20,833 bases of DNA. Origin: Chara braunii. Its lineage: Eukaryota; Streptophyta; Charophyceae; Charales; Characeae. Location: positions 2,044,740 through 2,065,572 of the forward strand of contig BFEA01000206.1 in NCBI GenBank assembly GCA_003427395.1. Reading direction: 5' to 3'. The translations under genes and the position numbers were made by a program. Of the stretch, positions 14,495 through 20,833 are shown one piece after another. Position 1 is the first letter of the stretch. The number at the start of each line of letters is the position of its first letter. A model generated the notes under the pieces. It made no database searches. It was not told the origin of the DNA and saw only the letters and a list, made by a program, of their open reading frames with translations.

Positions 14495-15299
14495 TGAAAT
14501 GGGGCTCCCTTCCTCCAGGCCAAAACGGCCCAACCCCAAAGAGGAGGATCAACAGCAGTAATCATGGAGCGCGAAGCACATGTGAAGAATAAGTCAATTA
14601 ATGGCTAATAAAACCACCACCCTAAGAAAACCGATCATGAGTATGAATTGCACGGAGACGTCAACCGAAATTTAAACGAGTAGCAAACCTAAGTATGTGT
14701 GTAGTTAAGTAGTTGTCAAATGAAATTGTGGAAGGAGTCCGAAGAACCTCTGTCAGGGATCGTCGCAAGCAACCCACATGCGCCGGAAAGTAGTAAGTAA
14801 TATTTTTTGACGAGAGCGTCGAGCGACCAGACGTGTCATGCTAAAGGTTTGGAAAACGAGAGTAACCAGGAATTATTTAGTGCAGAGCTAATGACAGAAT
14901 GGGGAGAGAGAATGAAGAGAGTAATTTGCGAGAGAAACGTGTATTTCCGTCAACACCGACTCAACAAGGAAATCCAATCTGAGTCCTTCGAGACATCCGT
15001 TAAAATTGGAACGATACAGAGAAAGAGAAGATTAGCATTAACAAAAAAAAAAAGGGAAATCCAATCTGGAAGAAGAATTTCTAGGATGAAAAAAACCGTG
15101 ATTATATCGAGAAAGGTTCGTATTAGATTATTAATTTATTAGTGCCCTTTCATTTATAAAATCACTTGCCCTCCCAACAACCTCACCTCCTCTCTTTGTA
15201 AAGACCTCACTCACTCGACGCTTGACCGCACAAGACCGCACCAGCTCTTCCACAACATGCCCAACGGGCAAATTGTGAGTTGTCTGGCTGTGGCTCGAC
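14495..15299. other. AT-richer island with an unassigned 111-codon frame
   Basis: The composition shifts to A-rich between about 14580 and 15145. A + frame ends at 15142 (region 14807-15142). It is very basic towards its end (KRRLALTKKKREIQSGRRIS), with GGAAATCCAATCTG repeated at 14968 and 15056, 88 bp apart. It resembles no protein I know. The composition would suit a further organelle-derived or plasmid-like insertion, but this is unproven. Confidence 0.3.
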
Positions 15300-15325
15300 T
15301 TTTTTTTTTTTTTTTTTTTTTTTTT
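15300..15325 (-). repeat. T26 tract, possible inverted retroposon tail
   Basis: A pure T run. As the complement of a poly(A) tail it would mark an insertion on the - strand extending rightward. A convincing flanking duplication was not found. Confidence 0.6.
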
Positions 15326-15617
15326 AAACAGGGCCTTTTGGTCCTGGCTCCTTCTATTCTGGGGAGCGTCAGTCCGGTTCCTATTCCACCGGCAAGTCAA
15401 AATATACATTATAGCTTGAAAATTCAAATTCTGTTCCGCTATGTATTTTACATTCGTCGTATTTCACTTTCTTTTTCTTTGTTTCTTTGCTTTTATATCC
15501 TCAATTCCATAAGCAATTTGAGGGTGACCCTCAGCCAAAAGCCTTTTTGTATCACTCCAATCCTCTATGTGTGAGGATTGAGCCCTCAAGTAGGGGCCTT
15601 GCCATGATGTACATGTT
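15326..15617. other. Unassigned AT-rich DNA
   Basis: T-rich, with hydrophobic open frames of no recognisable identity. GAGGATTGAGCCCTCAAG (about 15573-15590) recalls the GAGCCCTCAA string at 7016 and 8594. Confidence 0.35.
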
Positions 15618-15993
15618 CTGGGCTAAGGCCCCAGCAAGCCTAGTGCCCCGCCCTAAGTGAAGGCGGGCCAGCAAATCAACAAGAGCCCTCTGTGCCAACA
15701 TTTCACGAAGTGGGGTCTATACAGTTGCAGCACGCCAGTTGGTTGGAGTGCACCGAGTCTCGGATTTCAGCAAATGCTGAAATGCCCAGGGCCTCTGAGT
15801 TAGTTAGGCCCTGGGGACTCGAACGTGAGGCCGACAATGCATGCTGGGTAGAGAGGCCGAAAATGCCGAAGGGAAATCGGCCCACTGTCTGAATCTGGCC
15901 GCAGGCCTTGATGAAGGAGGCGCAACTGCATTGCCCCGGGGGCCAACTGTATCGAGTTGGCTTCAGCCTCTGGGACCCGGTCACAGGCTGAAG
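15618..15993. repeat. Chain of consecutive stem-loops
   Basis: Non-overlapping inverted repeats follow one another: 15618-15634 (CTGGG/CCCAG), 15647-15667 (CCCGCC/GGCGGG), 15764-15783 (ATTTCAGCA/TGCTGAAAT), 15785-15815 (CCCAGGGCCT/AGGCCCTGGG), 15855-15882 (GGCCGA/TCGGCC), 15942-15961 (GCCAACT/AGTTGGC) and 15961-15993 (CTTCAGCCT/AGGCTGAAG). All listed arms pair exactly. Overlapping open frames exist on both strands but none is recognised. Confidence 0.7.
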
Positions 15994-16851
15994 GGAGGCC
16001 GCCCACACGCTGCACTGGCATATAGGCAAGCAGCGCGAGGCAGCAGGGATCTTGGCCAATGCTGGCACTTGCGGGCACGCTGTGCGGATGCATGTGTGCT
16101 GCGCTGTGCAAGGCAGTGCTGCGCTAAGAGCAAGCAGGCCAGCGCTAGGCGGTAGGGCGCTGCCTGCACGCAGGGCACTGGCGGCCATAGCCGGGCCGGG
16201 CGAAGGTGGTACTTCGGAGGTGAAGGGCGCTGTGTGGGTAACAAGGGAGAGTGTGGGGAAGAGGACACGTACCTGGTGGAGATGGAGGTCGGCATTGGTG
16301 TTGACATCATCACTCGCTGGTAGTCAAGTTGTCTGGTTGCTTTTCATTGCTGTAGTTGTAGGATAGCTGTAGAGTAGATAGGGCGCCTGGCGCCATTCAC
16401 AAGAGAGAGCTACATTTGGGTTATGCTGTTGGTGTTGCCCTGTTGGGCATGGACATTGACTCACGATTCTTCTGTATCATTCTCAATTGGATGGTTACTC
16501 GGTTCCATGTGCTATCTGCTTTGGCTTTGACTACTTGGACTTCAGTGTGATTTTGCATTCTGGATTTCTGTGCTTCGTCCATACTCATGTTCCTTGCATA
16601 TGCCTTTTTGTACGCTTTTTCTTTTCCGATTTGTATTTTTCACAGGTCGGCATGGCTGCATTCGGCCAGATGAAAATGAACTTAGCCCCCCGCCGAACAT
16701 CCGACCTGACAACATAGCAGCATGGAGAAATCTGAATTACTGTACTGAACTTCAGTATTCCATTTCATGTAGGATGTCCCGTGCGTAGCCCTTCAGGACA
16801 TCGGTCAAAATTGATCGAAATGGAATAATTTAATAATTATCAATAATACAT
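15994..16851. other. Unassigned DNA, possible exon-like pieces
   Basis: GC-rich to about 16300, then AT-rich. A + frame ending at TAG 16320-16322 reads EDTYLVEMEVGIGVDIITRW, which looks protein-like. TTTTCCGATTTGTATTTTTCACAG ending near 16646 resembles a splice acceptor. Neither links to a known gene. Confidence 0.3.
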
Positions 16852-16929
16852 AGAAGGTGCTCCCCACCAAGAGATTGGAGCAACCAGGTGGCCTGCTAGG
16901 AGGGGGTGGAAAAAAAAAAAAAAAAAAAA
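16852..16929 (+). repeat. Dispersed A-tailed repeat, copy 4
   Basis: GCTCCCCACCAAGAGATTGG then AGCAACC then GGCCTGCTAGGAGGGGG match copy 3 in its extended 3' part, followed by A20 (16910-16929). AGAAGGT occurs just before the core (about 16852) and just after the tail, a possible 7-bp target duplication. Confidence 0.75.
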
Positions 16930-17205
16930 GAAGGTTAGCATGGCCCCTTCCCAAGTTCAATACACAAATTGGGAAGCAAACCAGGCGGTCTGTTGTTTTT
17001 TTTTTTTTTTGAAAGGAATGATGCATCCAGGAATAACGCTGTGGAAATTTGGGCGTGAACACGCACCTCGCCTCAAATCTGTTCCTCCGCACCTGGCCTC
17101 AAATCTGTTCCTTCTCAGCTGTGCTTCCGGACGACCATCCCATACTAAAAGTCTATATATGACTCTATAACCTTAACCACCACAAGGACCTGTTGGACAA
17201 ATTTT
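16930..17205. other. Unassigned DNA
   Basis: Contains a short T run (about 16996-17010) and a short tandem string CCGCACCTGGCCTCAAATCT/CGCACCTCGCCTCAAATCT (about 17060-17105). No gene seen. Confidence 0.4.
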
Positions 17206-17304
17206 ACCGCACCCAAAGGTCCAAAGGTCTGTCCGATTTTTAACCGACAGCGATAGTTACTGCACCCAAAGGTCTGTCCCTTTTTTTAACCAACAGCGAT
17301 AGTT
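17206..17304. repeat. 53-bp tandem duplication
   Basis: GCACCCAAAGG begins units at 17209 and 17262. Each continues through GGTCTGTCC..TTTTTAACC.ACAGCGATAGTT. The first unit has an extra CCAAAGGT. An inverted partial copy (GACCTTTGGGTGCAGC) lies at 17398. Confidence 0.9.
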
Positions 17305-17751
17305 TGGCCGAACGACGAGGATGGCAATTGTCAATCTCGCCACATTTCAGGAGGCCCTGCACAAACTCTCCGTCCCCGTCAGATAGAAAATCCAATGGAC
17401 CTTTGGGTGCAGCCAACGACTGTGTATCAGACCAGGCTGCTCTGATCACCGGTGCTGTTAGTTGATCCAGACACATAATAAGCCTGAGTGCCACACAAGC
17501 TCTGCATCCAACGACCAAGATTCTTCTAGATAATCCAGAGTCCAGGGTCGAACACCCGGCATAGGATCTTCCCTTCCAAGCACCCTTTGCAGTCTACAAT
17601 AGGTATCATACTCTCCACTGTCTCCAGTCCATTTGTACGTACCGACTAACTGTAGTGTCCTGACATTTCTCAACACCGTAAATGGCAAGCAGATTGCCTG
17701 CTGATGGCCTGCACTCTTGCAGGGCCTGCCACACCGGGTTACTAGCCACAT
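17240..17751 (-). CDS. Possible decayed coding fragment, unassigned
   Basis: Two - strand frames overlap and could be one frameshifted gene. The 5' one (17751-17458) reads GTYKWTGDSGEYDTYCRLQR and DYLEESWSLDAELVWHSG. The 3' one (17518-17240) reads APKGPLDFLSDGDGEFVQGL. The amino-acid mix looks protein-like rather than random, but I recognise no family, no start context and no splice structure. The 3' part runs into the 53-bp tandem duplication. A retroelement remnant and a spurious frame are both possible. Confidence 0.2.
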
Positions 17752-17789
17752 CCGGCCTCATCCACATCAACCACAGCTGGTCGCAACAT

Positions 17790-18114
17790 GTAGGCAGGTG
17801 TCCTCCATTTACTGCCCCAGTTTACTAACTGTAAATGGCAAAATGCCAGTTACTGTCGTTAATGTGGATAAGGTTTCCTCCATTTACTAACTGTAAATGG
17901 AAAAATGTGGGCGGGCTACTCGCCTACTGCGATGCGCTCCCCCCAAAGTAAGTACGCAACACTTTCCCTCGAGCTGCAGTCTCTAGAGTCTAAACCTTTC
18001 CTACTGCAAAACAGTTACTGCGCTGTAAATGCCAAGTTAGTGCTTAGCAGCTGCAGATCTCAACACTTTGTGCCTCCAGCTGCCAAGCTTCCTGCCAGTA
18101 ATTACTAATTACTG
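17790..18114. other. CCATTTAC/GTAAATGG inverted-repeat region
   Basis: CCATTTACTAACTGTAAATGG (two overlapping halves: CCATTTAC and GTAAATGG arms) lies at about 17879-17900, with a looser version at 17808-17839. The sequence is rich in the ACTG/CAGTTACTG theme that becomes the minisatellite downstream. No gene seen. Confidence 0.5.
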
Positions 18115-18545
18115 CCTGCAGATAGTTACTGTGTGTAGGTGTCAATTACTGCCAGTCTTTGCCAGCTACTGCCAGTTACTGCCAGGCACTACCAGCTCTT
18201 TGCCAGTTACTGCCAGGTACTACCAGTTCTTGGCAGCTACTGCAGTTACTGCCAGTTACTGCCACTCACTGCCACTGCCAGTGACTGCCAGTGACTGCCA
18301 GTGTCTGCCAGTGACTGCCAGTGACTGCCAGTGTCTGCCAGTGACTGCAAGTGACTGCCAGTTACTGTCAGTGACTGTCAGTGACTGTCAGTGACTGTCA
18401 GTGACTGCCAGCGACTGCCAGTGACTGCTGCCAGTGACTGCTGCCAGCGACTGCTGCCAGTGACTGCTGCCAGTGACTGCTAGTGCCTGCCAGCTACTGC
18501 CAGTGATCCACAGTTACTGCCAATTGCTGCCTGCAGCGGACCATC
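18115..18545. repeat. 10-bp minisatellite changing to a 13-bp unit
   Basis: Degenerate TTACTGCCAG units lead into near-perfect 10-bp GTGACTGCCA units (about 18271-18420). These are followed by 13-bp GTGACTGCTGCCA units (about 18420-18480) that differ by an added CTG. Open frames across it (LPVTASDCQ repeats) are a by-product of the 10-bp period. Confidence 0.95.
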
Positions 18546-19380
18546 GACAGCACAGTCGTGGCGGTAGCTGATGCCTGCCAAAATGATGAGGGCAAATTCG
18601 TAAATTACCGCAATATGTTGTCTCGGAAAGCGCCGGGGGCTTGTATCTCAGCTCCAGGAGCCAGTTGCTGCTATCATTAGCTTTCTGGAGATCCTCCATA
18701 CATGTTTGGGGGTGTATCGGCATCGACCTGCTCCCAGTTGCTCCCAACAGGTAAGTTAAAGCCGCCGTTTATCTGCGCACATCTACCGGGTCCGTTTGCA
18801 GGCTTTCAATCTGCCAGACTGACTCACAAACCTTCTCATGTCAACGTGCCCTTGCATCACTTTGCAGACTGATACGTCAAACTCCCATCCACTGTTGATC
18901 ACCAGCTGGGCAGCAGCATGCCAGCCTGGCTCAGCGCCATTCTTCATTCCGCCATCACTGACCGCATGCAACGGAAAGCACAAGTCAACGTCTTTTCTTC
19001 TTACCAAGTCAGAGGCACAGAAGTGCGAAGTAAATCACTGGGATGAAGATGTTGTCCAGCTGCAAGGTGCAGGCTTCCATCAGGCCGCTGCAAACTGATG
19101 CGAGAGCAACTTTGGCCCACTGCTCCTACATGAATAATAATAACAACAAACCGTCGTCCCACACAGAAATGAGCCGTTTCCAACCACCCATCCACGCCAA
19201 GAAAGATGGATCAGATTCATCAGAATCTTAGATTTGTTGAAAGGAACAACAACAACAAAAAAAAAAATCAAAAGGGGAAAGAAACACAAAAGAGGAAAAA
19301 ACACAAGCAGGATAAGAAGGGGCAAATACAAGGATATAATATTATAGTCCTTTTAAGTTCTTTAACATTATTGTGTATTT
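18546..19380. other. Unassigned DNA
   Basis: A - strand frame at 18783-19007 (GWHAAAQLVINSGWEFDVSV) looks protein-like without a known domain. On the + strand AACAG|GTAAGT at about 18750 and TTTGCAG at about 18801 resemble splice sites but would leave an implausibly short 51-bp intron. An A-rich stretch lies at 19245-19310. Confidence 0.3.
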
Positions 19381-19452
19381 AGCAAGATTCGAACTCACGA
19401 CCTGTTTATCAACAGGTACATCAACTTACATGTGTATGCCATTTAGTCAAGA
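19381..19452 (-). other. tRNA-Ile(GAU)-like sequence
   Basis: On the - strand: D-arm-like ACAT-GTAAGTTG-ATGT, anticodon arm ACCTGTTGATAAACAGGT with GAT in the loop, and T arm GTGAGTTCGAATCTTGC pairing fully if wobble is allowed. The acceptor stem does not close. A tRNA pseudogene or SINE head is likely. Confidence 0.45.
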
Positions 19453-19663
19453 AACATATGGTGGGAGTTCTGTTATCTATTATTAGGTCATGAAGCAAAG
19501 GAAAACGAATTCCGGCAGAGGGACTATGAGACATGCAGCAACCAAGAATAGAAGAGGGGAGTTCCCACCACCATTTCCACACTCGTCCCTCCCACATGCC
19601 CTTGAGCATGCCAGTGGCATCGTGTGTGCTTGTGCGTGTAGATACACATGCCCAGAGTGTGTG

Positions 19664-19666
<3 letters not shown>

Positions 19667-19735
<69 letters not shown>
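19667..19735. repeat. (GA)n microsatellite
   Basis: About 34 uninterrupted GA units, giving artificial Ser-Leu and Arg-Glu frames on the two strands. Confidence 0.97.
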
Positions 19736-19737
<2 letters not shown>

Positions 19738-19826
19738 CATGGTCTTTTGTTAACATGGATGGCAATTCTTCGCCTCCGCTCGCAACCATGGTTCGGACAT
19801 TGTCAGGATGTTTCCCCTCATGTCCA

Positions 19827-19904
19827 GTTGATGTAGCTCAGTGATTAGAGCACCGGTTGGAAATGCGCATTGTGGTATAAGGTTGCGGGTTCAAAACCCG
19901 GCAG
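19827..19904 (+). other. tRNA-derived SINE head
   Basis: TAGCTCAGTGATTAGAGCA is a near-ideal box A/D arm (GCTC with GAGC), and GGGTTCAAAACCC is a good box B with 4 of 5 T-stem pairs. The spacing between them is about 10 bases longer than in a class I tRNA, and the anticodon and acceptor stems do not form. This pattern is typical of a tRNA-derived SINE. The 3' body may run to about 20215, where a second box B-like GGGTTCGAGC (20178) occurs. Confidence 0.6.
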
Positions 19905-20833
19905 CCTTGCGTATGGATACCGGCAGGGCGTTAGATTGACGCACGGCTGGACACACATCCCCTTGGGCTGACGCCTGGTACTATTACAGACACTGCCTGC
20001 GCACCACCCAAGGGTAGTCCACGGTGTTGTAGGTTGGTTGTGGGTTTCACAGGGTTTGCTTCGGGTGTTGATCTCGGGAGTTCTGATGTTCTCCCCAGTC
20101 TGGCATATCACACGTTCATTCCATTTCCGGTAGTTGCTCATACGGTAGGGTCTTGGATTACATGTTAGAAGGTTAAGGGTTCGAGCTTGGTTTGGTCCTT
20201 GGGGGGGGTCCTTGTCCAGCTGGCCCCGTTCTCTCCTCGATACACACACATGATTCACAGAGTACACATAGCTTTCGGGCATACACACATAGCTTGCGAA
20301 TTATATATCGCCTACAGGTTACATACACAAGTTTCCTCACATGAAACTGTCTACACAGATTCACAGAATATACACAAAAAAAAAACAGGCTGCGGAGCTA
20401 GTCACTGGTGGGGTCTTGTGCCTGCAGTAGGTTCAGGTAGGTTGGATAGGGTGCCATTGGGTGCAGTTCCTACTGACATTCGGATAGAACTGTATATATA
20501 TATATATATATGGGGCCTGTAGTTCGTTGTCTGGGCCTGGCGTCCAAAGTTCCCGTTCGACAAGGTTCGTCCGATTCCACTTCCACCAGGGCTGGGCAAT
20601 CTATCAGCCCTGGTGCCTATCACTGCTGTTCGGTCCAAGTTGCCTGCCCGTTGGTAGGGCAATGACCCTGAGTGCTGGCCACACTTAGGTAGAATAGTGG
20701 GATAGGGGGTGCGCTAGGAGTATTGACGTGAGGAGGGGTTGGGAGGTGGTCTCGTATTCCAGGACACCCGCGGCTCACAGTTCCAGGTGATCACTGTGCA
20801 CACACTGACTGGCCTCTACAACACCCTGGACTT
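19905..20833. other. Unassigned DNA with a TA microsatellite
   Basis: Possibly SINE body up to about 20215. A (TA) run lies at 20493-20511 and a short A run at 20377-20385. The - strand frame at 19845-20288 shows no domain. No gene identified to the window end. Confidence 0.4.

Noticed and set aside
14258-14592. Open frames across the C71 run encoding poly-Pro or poly-Gly
   Set aside because: They exist only because a homopolymer cannot contain a stop. There are no flanking domains.
15780-15840. Box B-like ACGTTCGAGTCCCC on the - strand as a tRNA
   Set aside because: No box A partner at a suitable distance and no cloverleaf. The bases are already part of the stem-loop chain.
15278-16334. 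Target duplication around the T26 tract (AGTTGTCTGG at both sites)
   Set aside because: Only 10 bp match over about 1 kb and the intervening sequence is not a coherent element.
18068-18394. 108-codon frame with a LPVTASDCQ repeat
   Set aside because: Explained by the 10-bp minisatellite, which returns to frame every 30 bp. No signal peptide or domain.
18751-18801. GT-AG intron on the + strand
   Set aside because: Splice-like signals are present but the intron would be about 51 bp and neither flank is recognisably coding.
19421-19844. Long Ser-Leu and Arg-Glu frames across the GA repeat
   Set aside because: A by-product of the GA microsatellite. Nothing protein-like outside it.

Overview
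The window reads as repeat-dense eukaryotic nuclear DNA, most likely from the green-plant lineage. There is no bacterial-style gene packing, no operon, and no complete host gene that I can name. The plant hint comes from three mitochondrial fragments: nad1, rpl16 and large-subunit rRNA, all readable in the standard code with plant-like sequence. A charophyte or another large-genome streptophyte would fit, but this is inference and the species is not resolved.

Layout. 1-3390: microsatellites, TTAA-centred palindromes, a 53-bp tandem repeat, a 159-bp TTAA-bounded mini-element, a tRNA-like sequence, and three copies of a G-rich hairpin repeat. 3390-8320: three decayed 3' ends of non-LTR (LINE-type) retrotransposons on the + strand (copies A, C and B in map order), with A-tailed debris between them. 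Copy A is interrupted by about 85 bp of mitochondrial LSU rRNA, and the mitochondrial rpl16 3' end abuts its stop codon. 8762-10042: a 1.1-kb element with 31-bp inverted ends flanked by TTAA, followed directly by a 179-bp foldback. 10043-12440: C/T-rich DNA, a 50-bp tandem duplication, a tRNA-like sequence and more TTAA palindromes. 12440-13910: a dispersed-repeat copy, a foldback, a fourth LINE 3' end (copy D, - strand) and the nad1 fragment between direct repeats. 13910-20833: a 71-base C run, a chain of stem-loops, a fourth dispersed-repeat copy, a 10-bp minisatellite, two tRNA-like sequences, and GA and TA microsatellites.

Nothing here works together as a pathway. The story is genome turnover: repeated LINE insertion and decay, miniature DNA elements apparently using TTAA, and mitochondrial DNA inserted into the wreckage. 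The best candidates for something undescribed are the TTAA-bounded family, the three-copy G-rich hairpin repeat, and the mitochondrial insertions inside and beside a LINE.

All alignments and foldings were made by eye. Families are named from motifs, and no database search was possible.
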